From Microbacterium esteraromaticum (lineage in GTDB: Bacteria > Actinomycetota > Actinomycetes > Actinomycetales > Microbacteriaceae): DNA of 33,748 nucleotides. The DNA lies in contig NZ_FUKO01000047.1 of NCBI RefSeq assembly GCF_900163815.1, forward strand, positions 1 to 33,748, written 5' to 3'. Positions within the stretch are counted from its first letter, which is position 1. Each line of letters begins with the position of its first letter. Below are positions 10,753-18,338 of the stretch, piece after piece. Below the pieces are notes generated by a model that worked only from the letters and a program-made list of their open reading frames with translations, did no database searches and was not told the origin of the DNA. A program made the translations under genes and the position numbers.

Positions 10753-11892
10753 TCAGCGCAGCAGCAGGTTCGGCTGCAGGAGGTACTTGAACGAATCCAG
10801 CCCCGCCTGATCCACCGATGTCTGGCTGGTGACCAGCACCGGGCTGAGCTTGTTGGCGTTGTCGCTCGAAGTGAACGTCACCCGGGTGAACTCGCTCTTG
10901 ACCGCGCCGAGTGCCTCGAGGAGATACTGCGGGTTGAGGCCGAGTGTGACCTCGTCACCTCCGTTGAGGTGCGCGTCCACCGACTCGGAAGCGCGGGCCT
11001 GCTCGCTGCCCGAAGCATCCATCGTCACGCTGTCGCTGGTGAACGTGAACCGCAGCGGGGCGGAGCGATCGAGCACGAGCGCAACACGGCGGACGGCCTC
11101 GATGAGGTCGGCGGTGTTCACCACGGCGTAGTGGTCGGTCTGCTCGGGGAACAGCCGGCGCACGGGCGGGAAATTGCCCTTGATCAGCAGCGAAGTGACG
11201 GTCTTGTTGCCAGCGGTGAAAGCGATGATCTCGCGGTCACCCGCACCGGAGAACGCGATCTCGATGTTTCCGGCATGCGCGAACGTCTTGCCGACCTCGG
11301 TCAGCGTGCGAGCCGGCACGAGCGCTGCCTGCTCGGCGACCTCGCCGTCCCACGGAACATCGCGCAGTGAGACGCGATAGCGGTCGGTGGCCACAAGGCT
11401 GAGGTTGTTTTCGGACACCTCGAGCTGCACGCCGGTGAGAACGGGGGTGACATCGTCACGAGATGCGGCAAAGGCAACCTGGGCGATCGCGGTGCCGAAG
11501 TCCTCGGCGGGCACGACGCCCGTCGTGCCGGATACCTCGGGGATCGAAGGATATTCCTCAACCGGCATGGATGCCAGTGTGAATCGTGCTGATCCGCAGG
11601 TGACTGTGATTCCGCCGTCTTCTTCGACAGCGATCTCGATGGGCGCGTTCGGCAGACGGCTCGCGATGTCGGACAGCAGACGTCCGTGAACGAGGATCGT
11701 TCCCGGCTCATCGACTGTCGCTTCGATCGTCGTACGGGCGGATGCCTCGTAGTCGAATGCGGAAAGCGTCAGGCCCTGATCGGATGCTTCGATGAGCACA
11801 CCAGCGAGAATCGGCTGCGGATTGCGCTGCGGCAGCAGCTTGACGACGAACGAAACAGCCTCGCTGAATACATCGCGGTTGACCTGAAACCT
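10753..11892 (-). CDS. dnaN: DNA polymerase III beta sliding clamp
   Basis: A 379-aa clamp that encircles DNA and tethers polymerase III. The start is GTG 11892, giving (M)RFQVNRDVFSEAVSFVVKLLPQRNPQPILAGVLIEA, the family's usual N-terminus, with GGGAG placed 5 nt before it. The three clamp folds are recognisable: RLLSDIASRLP in domain 1, FAASRDDVTPVLTGVQLEV and LVATDRYRVSLRDV in domain 2, and LNPQYLLEALGAVKS near the C-terminus. The protein ends SFKYLLQPNLLLR, whereas many family members end in a PMR(L/I) type motif. It reads away from oriC and heads the dnaN-recF-dciA-gyrB-gyrA run. Confidence 0.97.
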   Translation of the reverse strand, partial: RFQVNRDVFSEAVSFVVKLLPQRNPQPILAGVLIEASDQGLTLSAFDYEASARTTIEATVDEPGTILVHGRLLSDIASRLPNAPIEIAVEEDGGITVTCGSARFTLASMPVEEYPSIPEVSGTTGVVPAEDFGTAIAQVAFAASRDDVTPVLTGVQLEVSENNLSLVATDRYRVSLRDVPWDGEVAEQAALVPARTLTEVGKTFAHAGNIEIAFSGAGDREIIAFTAGNKTVTSLLIKGNFPPVRRLFPEQTDHYAVVNTADLIEAVRRVALVLDRSAPLRFTFTSDSVTMDASGSEQARASESVDAHLNGGDEVTLGLNPQYLLEALGAVKSEFTRVTFTSSDNANKLSPVLVTSQTSVDQAGLDSFKYLLQPNLLLR

Positions 11893-12082
11893 CACGGGCG
11901 CTCCCTCGTTGTCGTCCACCCAGCGCAGCGGATCCACTGCAGGCCATCTCATGTTAGCCGTAGACAGGGTTCGTGCCGATACCTTCTCGGTGTTGTCGTT
12001 TGCGTTCGATCCACATCCGTCTGGTGATCGGATCGCCCATTTCTCAGATAGATCTCTTAACGGTGTTAACAGCTGTGGATAC

Positions 12083-12091
12083 TGTGGATAA
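12083..12091 (-). promoter_or_regulatory. DnaA box (perfect), with adjacent variant box
   Basis: TTATCCACA on the minus strand. It directly abuts an 8/9 match at 12074-12082, forming a tandem beside the TTAACGGTGTTAAC segment. Confidence 0.85.
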
Positions 12092-12198
12092 CTCGGTGGA
12101 TATCAGTCGAGAGTAGGAAACTACACCGGTGTCACATGTGGACGCCCTGAGGAATCCGCGGGTTTACAGGGTGTGGAGGATGAAAGTCGCCCTGGCAG

Positions 12199-12207
12199 TT
12201 ATCCACA
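12199..12207 (+). promoter_or_regulatory. DnaA box (perfect)
   Basis: TTATCCACA on the plus strand within oriC, followed by GG as in strong actinobacterial boxes. It has the same orientation as the box 52 bp further on. Confidence 0.85.
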
Positions 12208-12250
12208 GGCAGTGCTCTGGAATCGATCCGAAACCGAATGTTTGCACAAG

Positions 12251-12259
12251 TTATCCACA
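12251..12259 (+). promoter_or_regulatory. DnaA box (perfect)
   Basis: TTATCCACA on the plus strand, about 100 bp from the dnaA stop codon. Its orientation is opposite to the 12083-12091 box. Confidence 0.85.
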
Positions 12260-12359
12260 GGGCCTGCGGATAAGCCGAGCGATCCCGCTCAGCGAGAGGC
12301 GTGTCGGGCTGCCGGCATCCGCTCGGGAAGAATCGGATGCCGTGATCGGCAGCGACCGT

Positions 12360-13754
12360 TCAGCGGCGACCGATCTGCGTCGTGATCTCGGTGACCTGGT
12401 TGTAGATCGAGCGGCGTTCCTTCATCAGTTCGCTGATCTTCTTGTAGGCGTACATGACGGTCGTGTGGTCGCGGTTGCCGAATAGCTGACCGATCTTCGG
12501 CAGTGACAGACTCGTCCTCTCGCGGCACAGGTACATCGCGATCTGCCGGGCGATCGCGATCTGCTGCGAACGGCTCGAGCCGTACAGGTCATCGACAGTG
12601 AGCTTGAAGAACGCCGCCGTGGCGATGATGATGTCGGTCGGCGAGATGATGTTGTCTTCGGTCGTGTCGATGATGTCGCGCAGCACTGTCTGGGCCAGCG
12701 AGATGTCGAGTGCCGAGCGGTTCAGACTGGCGAAGGCGGAGACGCGGATCAGCGCGCCCTCGAGCTCGCGGATGTTCGATGAGACGACGGTGGCGATGTA
12801 CTCGAGCACCTCATCGGGGATGTGCAGCGATTCGCTCTGGGCCTTCTTGCGCAGGATAGCGATGCGGGTTTCGAGGTCAGGAGCCTGCACGTCGGTGATC
12901 AGACCCCACTCGAACCGGCTGCGCATGCGGTCTTCGAAGCCGGTCAGCAGTTTGGGGGCGACATCGCTCGTGATCACCACCTGCTTGTTGTGGTCATGCA
13001 GCTGGTTGAACGTGTGGAAGAACGCTTCCTGCGTCTCGGCACGACCCTGCAGGAACTGGATGTCATCGATGAGCAGGATGTCGACTTCGCGGTAGCGGCT
13101 CTGAAATGCGGCACCGCGGTTGTTGGCGATCGAGTTGATGAAGTCGTTCGTGAACTCTTCGCTGGAGACGTAGCGAACCTTCACACCGGTGTACAGCGAC
13201 TGGGCGTACTCGCCGATCGCGTGCAGCAGGTGGGTTTTACCCAACCCCGAATCGCCGTAGATGAACAGCGGGTTGTAGGCCTTGGCCGGTGCCTCGGCGA
13301 CAGCGACTGCGGCGGCGTGCGAGAAGCGGTTGGACTGGCCGATGACGAAGTTGTCGAAGGTGTACTTCGGGTTCAGTCGCGATTCGTGTCGCAGCGGCAC
13401 GGGCTGATCGACCGCTGATTCCATGCGAATCGGCTCGGGGGTGGCGAAATCGGGAACGTTGATCGGCATCGTCGGCTGATCGGCGAGCTCGTGGTTGACG
13501 ACCGTTCGGTACGAGGTGACTTCGTCACCGACGGCCGAGAGAGCTTCGAGAAGAGGCATGCGCAGACGCTTGTTGATCTGCGCGGCGGTCAGATCGTTCG
13601 GCACGTCGAGATAGAGCACCCCGCTCATCACTCCGGCGGGGACAGCCAGACTCAGAAATCCCTGCAGCTGCGGGGTGACGCGCTCATCATCGGAGAGTCG
13701 CTCGAGAAGGGTCGCCCAGATCGGCACATCGGGGTGGTCGGCGGGAGAAGTCAT
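12360..13754 (-). CDS. dnaA: chromosomal replication initiator protein DnaA
   Basis: A 464-aa AAA+ ATPase that binds DnaA boxes in oriC, melts the origin and starts helicase loading. Domain I (1-90) is followed by a short linker, domain II (about 90-125). Domain III begins LNPKYTFDNFVIGQSNRFSHAAA and carries Walker A GDSGLGKTH (167-175) and Walker B LLIDDIQF (D230, D231). Domain IV ends with the DNA-binding signature IGQLFGNRDHTTVMYAYKKI. The short domain II makes it smaller than the Streptomyces form. The start at ATG 13754 has CGGAG just upstream. It is transcribed toward oriC; DnaA boxes upstream suggest autoregulation. Confidence 0.98.
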   Translation of the reverse strand: MTSPADHPDVPIWATLLERLSDDERVTPQLQGFLSLAVPAGVMSGVLYLDVPNDLTAAQINKRLRMPLLEALSAVGDEVTSYRTVVNHELADQPTMPINVPDFATPEPIRMESAVDQPVPLRHESRLNPKYTFDNFVIGQSNRFSHAAAVAVAEAPAKAYNPLFIYGDSGLGKTHLLHAIGEYAQSLYTGVKVRYVSSEEFTNDFINSIANNRGAAFQSRYREVDILLIDDIQFLQGRAETQEAFFHTFNQLHDHNKQVVITSDVAPKLLTGFEDRMRSRFEWGLITDVQAPDLETRIAILRKKAQSESLHIPDEVLEYIATVVSSNIRELEGALIRVSAFASLNRSALDISLAQTVLRDIIDTTEDNIISPTDIIIATAAFFKLTVDDLYGSSRSQQIAIARQIAMYLCRERTSLSLPKIGQLFGNRDHTTVMYAYKKISELMKERRSIYNQVTEITTQIGRR

Positions 13755-13805
13755 GTTGCTCCGGGCGAGGTTGTGGAAAGGTCGCCCGCAAGCGTGGTCT
13801 CCCCC

Positions 13806-13814
13806 TGTGGATAA
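13806..13814 (-). promoter_or_regulatory. DnaA box in the dnaA leader
   Basis: TTATCCACA on the minus strand, a few bases downstream of the predicted dnaA transcription start. This is a position suited to DnaA repressing its own gene. Confidence 0.8.
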
Positions 13815-13825
13815 CGTTGCTTGTT

Positions 13826-13854
13826 AAGGTAGCCACCGGCCCGGGTATCGGCAA
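13826..13854 (-). promoter_or_regulatory. candidate dnaA promoter
   Basis: Read on the minus strand: -35 TTGCCG (13849-13854), a 17-nt spacer, then -10 TACCTT (13826-13831). This would start transcription near 13819, about 65 nt before the dnaA ATG and just before a perfect DnaA box. Confidence 0.55.
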
Positions 13855-13906
13855 GCCGCCCCCGGAAACACGCGGGAGTGTCGCGAAGCGAGCAGATGTC
13901 CACAGT

Positions 13907-13915
13907 TGTGGATAA
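13907..13915 (-). promoter_or_regulatory. DnaA box upstream of the dnaA promoter
   Basis: A perfect TTATCCACA on the minus strand, with a weaker 7/9 match (ATGTCCACA) just beside it at 13896-13904 (+). With the 13806 box it brackets the candidate dnaA promoter. The stretch 13755-14098 otherwise holds only the divergent dnaA and rpmH promoters. Confidence 0.78.
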
Positions 13916-14020
13916 TAGGTGTGCGCAACTTCGCGGATGCTGCGCACAACCCGCTGGCCGGCGCGATAGCATCCAACGGCTGATTTGCCCTGCGCCACGG
14001 CAGGTCGTACCCTTAATCGG

Positions 14021-14047
14021 TTGACTTATGCCTAACGGCAGTACCCT
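14021..14047 (+). promoter_or_regulatory. tentative rpmH-rnpA promoter
   Basis: TTGACT at 14021-14026 and TACCCT at 14042-14047 with a 15-nt spacer, shorter than ideal. They lie 52 nt before the rpmH ATG. This is the only hexamer pair I could see on this strand in the spacer. Confidence 0.35.
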
Positions 14048-14098
14048 CTGTCTCCGGAAGAAAGAACCCCCGGCGACACCCAGTTCCGGAGTGATTCC

Positions 14099-14236
14099 AT
14101 GACCAAGCGCACTTTCCAGCCCAACAACCGTCGTCGTGCCAAGAAGCACGGCTTCCGTGCCCGCATGCGCACCCGTGCGGGTCGCGGCATCCTTGCGGCA
14201 CGCCGCGCGAAGGGCCGCACTGAGCTCTCGGCGTAA
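14099..14236 (+). CDS. rpmH: 50S ribosomal protein L34
   Basis: A 45-aa highly basic protein, [21 protein letters not shown]..., ending in GRTELSA. This is the near-universal L34 sequence, a component of the large ribosomal subunit. GGAG at 14088-14091 stands 7 nt before the ATG. It heads the rightward rpmH-rnpA-yidD-yidC-jag-rsmG run, divergent from dnaA, as in most bacteria. The next gene begins 6 nt after its stop. Confidence 0.97.
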   Translation: MTKRTFQPNNRRRAKKHGFRARMRTRAGRGILAARRAKGRTELSA

Positions 14237-14242
14237 AGCCCT

Positions 14243-14593
14243 GTGCTCGCCCGGCCGAATCGTCTGACTCGCGGCGTCGACTACCGACAGGTCGTCCGTC
14301 GCGGAGCACGATGCGGCGGACCGCGTCTGGTGACCTCAGTGTTGCCCGGTGCGGACCAGCGGGCACCCCGGTTCGGCTTCATCATCAGCAAGCAGGTAGG
14401 AACCGCCGTGGTTCGCAACACCGTTCGCCGTCGTCTGAAGGCGATCTGTGCGGAGTTTCGCGAGACGGTTCCCGAGGGCACGGATGTCGTCATCCGTGCC
14501 CTTCCTGCATCCGCCAACGCCGAATTCTCGCAACTGCGGGCAGATGTCTCCCGGTGCCTCAATCGACTGGTTCCAGGGTCGGACCGGGCATGA
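14243..14593 (+). CDS. rnpA: ribonuclease P protein component
   Basis: A 116-aa basic protein that binds the RNase P RNA and helps it remove 5' leaders from pre-tRNAs. It starts at GTG 14243. The N-terminal part reads LARPNRLTRGVDYRQVVRRG. The family signature RNTVRRRLK is at residues 58-66, preceded by FIISKQVGTAVV. The gene follows rpmH by 6 nt and overlaps yidD by 4 nt (ATGA), so they are probably cotranscribed and coupled. Confidence 0.95.
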   Translation: MLARPNRLTRGVDYRQVVRRGARCGGPRLVTSVLPGADQRAPRFGFIISKQVGTAVVRNTVRRRLKAICAEFRETVPEGTDVVIRALPASANAEFSQLRADVSRCLNRLVPGSDRA

Positions 14594-14940
14594 GCGCGCT
14601 GCCTTCGTACGCGTTCGGAACGGCGCGGTTCCGGGCATCCGATCTGCTGCGTGGCTTTCTGGCACTCCCCCGAAATCTCGTTATCGGCTTTTTGACCGTC
14701 TATCGGGCGATCATCTCGCCGCTGTACGGCGAAGTGTGCCGGTATTACCCATCTTGTTCCGCGTACGCTGTAGGTGCGGTGCAACAGCACGGCGCCGTGT
14801 GGGGAGCAATCCTCTCGGCATGGCGCATTCTGCGGTGCAACCCGTGGAGCAAGGGTGGCGTCGACGACGTTCGCCCTCATGCTCACTTCCGATACGAACT
14901 GACTCCTCACGGTTTCGTCGTACCTGCTCGAAAGGACTGA
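14590..14940 (+). CDS. yidD: membrane protein insertion efficiency factor YidD
   Basis: The product is 116 aa. A hydrophobic/amphipathic stretch (about 22-45) precedes the diagnostic motif SPLYGEVCRYYPSCSAYA (Cys50 and Cys56), and then LRCNPWSKGGVDDV (Cys83). This small membrane-associated protein is thought to aid YidC-dependent insertion. It is longer than the common 70-90 aa because of N- and C-terminal extensions (PHAHFRYELTPHGF...). It overlaps rnpA by 4 nt and ends 3 nt before yidC, matching the conserved rnpA-yidD-yidC order. Confidence 0.93.
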   Translation: MSALPSYAFGTARFRASDLLRGFLALPRNLVIGFLTVYRAIISPLYGEVCRYYPSCSAYAVGAVQQHGAVWGAILSAWRILRCNPWSKGGVDDVRPHAHFRYELTPHGFVVPARKD

Positions 14941-14943
14941 ACA

Positions 14944-16005
14944 GTGGGTCTTGACCTTCTGCTCGCAAGCACATCTGCACCCGACGACGGTGGCGGTTTC
15001 GACCTCATCGGGATCGTGCTGTGGCCACTGAAGTGGGCTGTCGAGCTCATCCTCGTCGCCTGGCACTGGTTGTTGACGGTCGTCGGGCTGCCGGCGGCCG
15101 AGGGCATGACCTGGGTGCTGTCGATCGTCGGCCTGGTGATCGTGGTGCGTGCGGCGGTTTTCCCGCTGTTCGTGAAGCAGATCAAGAGCCAGCGCAAGAT
15201 GATGGAAATTGCTCCTGAACTGCGAAAAGTTCAAGAGAAGTACAAGGGCAAAAAGGATCAGTTGTCTCGAGAGGCCATGAGCCGCGAGACGATGGCGCTG
15301 TACAAGCGGCACGGTACGACGCCGATGTCGAGCTGTCTGCCGATGCTGGTGCAGATGCCCATCTTCTTCTCGCTCTTCAGCGTGCTGCGCGACGTCGCGG
15401 CGCATCAGAAGATCGGTGTGGGCGGTGTGGGTCTGCTCAACGCCGAACTCACACAGGAGTTCTACGACGCGAAGCTGCTCGGCACGGTGTCTCTGCACGA
15501 GACGCTGGGCGACGCCTGGAGCGCACAGAACACGCCGGCGATCGTGCTGCTGGTCATCCTCGTCGTGCTGATGATCGGCTCGCAGTTCTTCACCCAGCTG
15601 CAGATCATCTCGAAGAACCTGTCGCCCGAGGCCAAGACCGGCCAGGCGTACCAGATGCAGAAGATCATGCTCTATGTGCTGCCGCTGGGCTTCATCTTCT
15701 CTGGTGTGTTCTTCCCGCTCGGTGTCGTCATCTACTGGTTCGTGTCGAACCTGTGGACCATGGCCCAGCAGTTCCTCGTCATTCGCGAGATGCCGACGCC
15801 CGGTTCTGAGGCGGCCAAGGCTCGCGAAGAGCGTCTGGCTCGCAAGGGCAAGGCGATCAACTCCGAGGGCAAGGTTGTGCCGATGGAGGTTCACAAGGCT
15901 GAAGAGCAGCGCAAGCTCGAAGAGGTGGAGCGCGCCAAGGCTGCTGCACCGAAGCGCGAGCAGCCGATGGGTAAGAAGCGTGCCAAGAAGAAGGGGTCGA
16001 ACTGA
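14944..16005 (+). CDS. yidC: membrane protein insertase YidC
   Basis: A 353-aa Oxa1/YidC-family insertase that places membrane proteins in the bilayer alone or with SecYEG. It starts at GTG 14944 with AAAGGA 7 nt upstream. Hydrophobic helices are at about 23-47, 55-77, 132-150, 198-215 and 242-275. The conserved groove arginine is R69 in VIVVRAAVFPLF. The cytoplasmic hairpin 80-125 is charged (KSQRKMMEIAPELRKVQEKYKGKK). Other signatures are QMPIFFSLFSVLRD and PLGFIFSGVFFPLGVVIYWFVSN. The tail is very basic (GKKRAKKKGSN), as in forms that contact ribosomes. The stop overlaps the jag start by one base. Confidence 0.97.
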   Translation: MGLDLLLASTSAPDDGGGFDLIGIVLWPLKWAVELILVAWHWLLTVVGLPAAEGMTWVLSIVGLVIVVRAAVFPLFVKQIKSQRKMMEIAPELRKVQEKYKGKKDQLSREAMSRETMALYKRHGTTPMSSCLPMLVQMPIFFSLFSVLRDVAAHQKIGVGGVGLLNAELTQEFYDAKLLGTVSLHETLGDAWSAQNTPAIVLLVILVVLMIGSQFFTQLQIISKNLSPEAKTGQAYQMQKIMLYVLPLGFIFSGVFFPLGVVIYWFVSNLWTMAQQFLVIREMPTPGSEAAKAREERLARKGKAINSEGKVVPMEVHKAEEQRKLEEVERAKAAAPKREQPMGKKRAKKKGSN

Positions 16006-16499
16006 TGACCGCTGAAGATGTTAAGAACCACAGCGAAGCAAGCACAGAGGATCTGGAGCACGAGGGGGATGTCGCAGCTGACTTCCTCGAAGAGCTGCTT
16101 GATATCGCTGACATCGATGGCGACTTGAACCTCGATGTTCGCCAGGGCCGGGCCTACGTGTCGGTCGAGGCTGAAGGCGACGCACTCTCGACGCTGTCGG
16201 CACCCGACACCGTGCAGGCGCTGCAGGAGCTGACTCGTCTGGCCGTGCAGAGCGAGACCGGATCGTTCTCCCGGCTGATTCTTGATGTCGGCGGCTCGCG
16301 CGACATCCGCCGCCGTCAGTTGGAGACGCTGGTGGATGCGGCTGTCGCCAAGCTCGATGACGGCGCAGGCCAGGCATCCTTGCCTTCGATGTCGAGCTAT
16401 GAGCGCAAGCTGATCCACGACATCGTCTCGGATCGTGGGCTTGTCTCCGAGTCTTACGGCGAGGGCGCGGATCGTCACACGGTGATCTCGCGTCGTTGA
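16005..16499 (+). CDS. jag: Jag/KhpB-like RNA-binding protein (KH-R3H)
   Basis: A 164-aa protein with an acidic N-terminus (1-25), a KH-like domain (about 25-95: VAADFLEELLDIADIDGDLNLDV...) and a C-terminal R3H domain (about 100-164). The R-x3-H signature is R134 and H138 in SYERKLIHDIVSDRG. The Jag-N domain of some Firmicutes is absent, the usual form in actinobacteria. KhpB-type proteins bind RNA and in other bacteria influence cell division and elongation. The start is ATG 16005, overlapping the yidC stop (TGATG), so the two are coupled. A parS site begins at the base after its stop. Confidence 0.92.
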   Translation: MTAEDVKNHSEASTEDLEHEGDVAADFLEELLDIADIDGDLNLDVRQGRAYVSVEAEGDALSTLSAPDTVQALQELTRLAVQSETGSFSRLILDVGGSRDIRRRQLETLVDAAVAKLDDGAGQASLPSMSSYERKLIHDIVSDRGLVSESYGEGADRHTVISRR

Positions 16500-16515
16500 T
16501 GCTTCACGTGAAACG
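16500..16515. other. parS: parS site 1 (14/16)
   Basis: TGCTTCACGTGAAACG, two differences from TGTTTCACGTGAAACA. It lies between jag and rsmG, directly after the jag stop. Confidence 0.8.
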
Positions 16516-16532
16516 CGCGGTGGGAGCTTACG

Positions 16533-17162
16533 GTGATGAGTGAATCCGCCGTAGAGGCTGAGCCCGTGGTCGCCGCGGAGATCTTCGGCGATCGGATCGA
16601 GCTCGCTCAGCGGTTTACCGCGGCTCTGGCCGCGGAGGGCGAACTGCGCGGGCTGATCGGTCCACTGGAACTGCCCCGGCTGTGGACCAGACACATCCTC
16701 AACTCTGCGATCGCTGCGCCACTGTTCGTGGGTTCGGTGGCGGACATCGGGTCGGGGGCTGGCTTGCCCGGACTCGTGCTCGCAATCGCGCGGCCGGACG
16801 TGGAGTGGATACTTATCGAGCCGATGGACCGGCGCGTGGTCTGGCTCAATGAGCAGGTCGCTGCTCTGGGTCTGGATAACGTGACGGTGATGCGCGCCCG
16901 CGGTGAAGACGTGGGGCTGGAGTTCGATGTGGTCACCGCGCGAGCCGTGAGCGCGATGCGAACGTTGATTCCGATTACAGCGCCGCTCGTGAGAGACGGT
17001 GGCGAGCTGATTCTGCTCAAGGGGCACAACGTTCCGACCGAGATCGAAGCCGCGCAGAAGGTGTTGAAGAAGCACAAGGTGACGGGCGTCACCGTCGAGG
17101 TGCTGGGTGAAGGTGTTCTCGCTGAACCGACCAGAGTCGTCCGCGCTCGCGTCCGTGCCTGA
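16533..17162 (+). CDS. rsmG: 16S rRNA (guanine-N7) methyltransferase RsmG
   Basis: A 209-aa class I SAM-dependent methyltransferase that modifies G527 (E. coli numbering) of 16S rRNA; loss gives low-level streptomycin resistance in several bacteria. The N-terminus includes FGDRIELAQRFTAALAAEGELRGLIGPLELPRLWTRHILNS, then SAM motif I VADIGSGAGLPGLVLA (about 69-84), the acidic motif ILIEPMDRRVVWL, and ARAVSAMRTL. It starts at GTG 16533 or ATG 16536; GGGAG at 16522-16526 suits either. It is the last gene of the rpmH run. Unlike many actinobacteria, parA does not follow closely: about 2.9 kb intervenes. Confidence 0.95.
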   Translation: MMSESAVEAEPVVAAEIFGDRIELAQRFTAALAAEGELRGLIGPLELPRLWTRHILNSAIAAPLFVGSVADIGSGAGLPGLVLAIARPDVEWILIEPMDRRVVWLNEQVAALGLDNVTVMRARGEDVGLEFDVVTARAVSAMRTLIPITAPLVRDGGELILLKGHNVPTEIEAAQKVLKKHKVTGVTVEVLGEGVLAEPTRVVRARVRA

Positions 17163-17179
17163 TCCGGCGGTTGTGGTGG

Positions 17180-17195
17180 TGTTTCACGTGAAACA
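17180..17195. other. parS: parS site 2 (perfect)
   Basis: TGTTTCACGTGAAACA, 16/16 match to the Bacillus-type consensus, 18 bp after the rsmG stop. Confidence 0.95.
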
Positions 17196-17230
17196 TTGGC
17201 GTCTGGATGCGGTGTGGCCGGGGCTCAGCG

Positions 17231-17450
17231 TTGCATCGGTTCTATAGTTCGCACGGGATTTAGTCCTCTGAGAACTCGGGGCGGCGGGCTTCCCGCTCCC
17301 GCAGCTCTCCTACAGCAGCTCATCCGCGATCGGTCAGCGGGTGCATCGGTTCTGTTGCGCGCACCTGTTTTGGTCCGCGTATGAGGACTTGGGACGACGA
17401 GCTTGTGTCTATGGCGCGTCTTCTACGGTGTTCACTTGGGGATTGGGGAG
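17231..17450 (+). repeat. two diverged direct copies of a ~110-bp unit
   Basis: Copy 1 begins at 17231 and copy 2 at about 17342. Both start with TGCATCGGTTCT and share GCAC, GTCC, a GA-CT-GGG-CG-CG-GCTT pattern, then TCT-CTAC and a GAT-GG end, with many substitutions between. The copies are offset by about 111 bp. They look like an old tandem duplication in non-coding DNA. The alignment was made by eye and the ends are approximate. Confidence 0.5.
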
Positions 17451-17544
17451 CGGGAGCGTACTGGTCGCGGCCAAGGTCTCATCACATGAACCGTTAGCGG
17501 TGGAGTGTCTTCGTGCGGGAAGGGGACACCAACTCTCCCCTCGT

Positions 17545-17572
17545 CTGTAGCTGGCGAACGGTCGAGCTACAG
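17545..17572. repeat. small hairpin in the parS array
   Basis: CTGTAGCT (17545-17552) and AGCTACAG (17565-17572) form an 8-bp stem with a 12-nt loop. No U-tract follows, so it is not an obvious terminator. Confidence 0.45.
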
Positions 17573-17621
17573 CAGGCGGGACATTTCTCGGCTGTTGGAT
17601 GGGACGTGAGGCGAGTGCTGA

Positions 17622-17637
17622 CGTTTCACGTGAAACA
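17622..17637. other. parS: parS site 3 (15/16)
   Basis: CGTTTCACGTGAAACA, one difference at the first base. Confidence 0.92.
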
Positions 17638-17911
17638 TCTGCTGCTGATCCACACGCGGTGCGGAGCGGATGCGAAAGATGTCTGTGCTTCGATCAGTGC
17701 GGGATCGGGTGTAGCCGGCAAATAGTCCTTCGAATGGTGGGTGCAATGGCAACGACCATCAAGGGCTTCGCCCCTGGGCCCAGCCGTAAAGCTGCGAAGG
17801 GCTCCATGCAAAATGGCCGGGCAATCGCCTGAAGGTGTGGGTATACCCGGGCGCGCACGCGCCGGACACAGGGAGGCGGCGCTTTTGGGCTTCGGTCTCG
17901 AAGGGCGATGG

Positions 17912-17927
17912 TGTTTCACGTGAAACA
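17912..17927. other. parS: parS site 4 (perfect)
   Basis: TGTTTCACGTGAAACA, 16/16. Confidence 0.95.
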
Positions 17928-18092
17928 ATTCGCCCCGGGGTTGCAGACGGCTCGGTCTCAGCCTGTGATCGACGATGGTGGCTTTGGAGAGGGTGGTGGG
18001 ATCTGCATTACTGCCCACTGAATCGAGGCAAGCTGGTCAATATCCGGAACGCGGTTGGGGAGGCTCAAGCGAAGTAGCGCGGAGCACATTCG

Positions 18093-18108
18093 CGTTTCGC
18101 GGGAAACT
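18093..18108. other. decayed parS-like site (12/16)
   Basis: CGTTTCGCGGGAAACT keeps both outer arms (GTTTC and GAAAC) but has lost the central CACGTG. It may be a degraded parS; ParB binding is doubtful. Confidence 0.4.
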
Positions 18109-18322
18109 GGTGGTGCGGGAGGTGTGTTTTCTTGCGGGCCTGGGCTTCGATCAGCGGCATAGCCACCCGGGGCGTGATCAGCGCTGATCGGGTGGATGCG
18201 GCTAGTTGACTCTGTCGGAACAGGAGCCAGCACGGTGGGATCGTCGAACCGGGATGTCGCAACGAGCTTCGGGGAATCGCTAGACCGTCCCGTGGGTTCC
18301 GGACAGGATGGCGTCAAAAAAA

Positions 18323-18338
18323 TGTTTCACGTGAAACG
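18323..18338. other. parS: parS site 5 (15/16)
   Basis: TGTTTCACGTGAAACG, one difference at the last base. A run of seven A precedes it. Confidence 0.92.

Larger units (their letters stand above)
11893..12359. other. oriC: oriC: dnaN-dnaA intergenic origin with DnaA boxes
   Basis: This 467-bp gene-free stretch lies between the dnaN start and the dnaA stop. Perfect DnaA boxes TTATCCACA are at 12199-12207 (+), 12251-12259 (+) and 12083-12091 (-). Close variants are at 12074-12082 (-, GTATCCACA), 12095-12103 (-, ATATCCACC) and 12007-12015 (+, CGATCCACA). Next to the minus-strand tandem is an AT-richer segment with TTAACGGTGTTAAC (about 12057-12070), a candidate duplex-unwinding element. The switch of gene direction around this region supports it being the bidirectional origin. 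Confidence 0.88.

Noticed and set aside
17470..17495. TCACATGA near 17480 as another parS
   Set aside because: Only the inner eight bases resemble the core; the flanks do not match, so it is not counted.
17745..17815. GC-rich palindromes (e.g. CTGGGCCCAG) as a terminator
   Set aside because: Short self-complementary pieces without a U-tract or an upstream gene to terminate.
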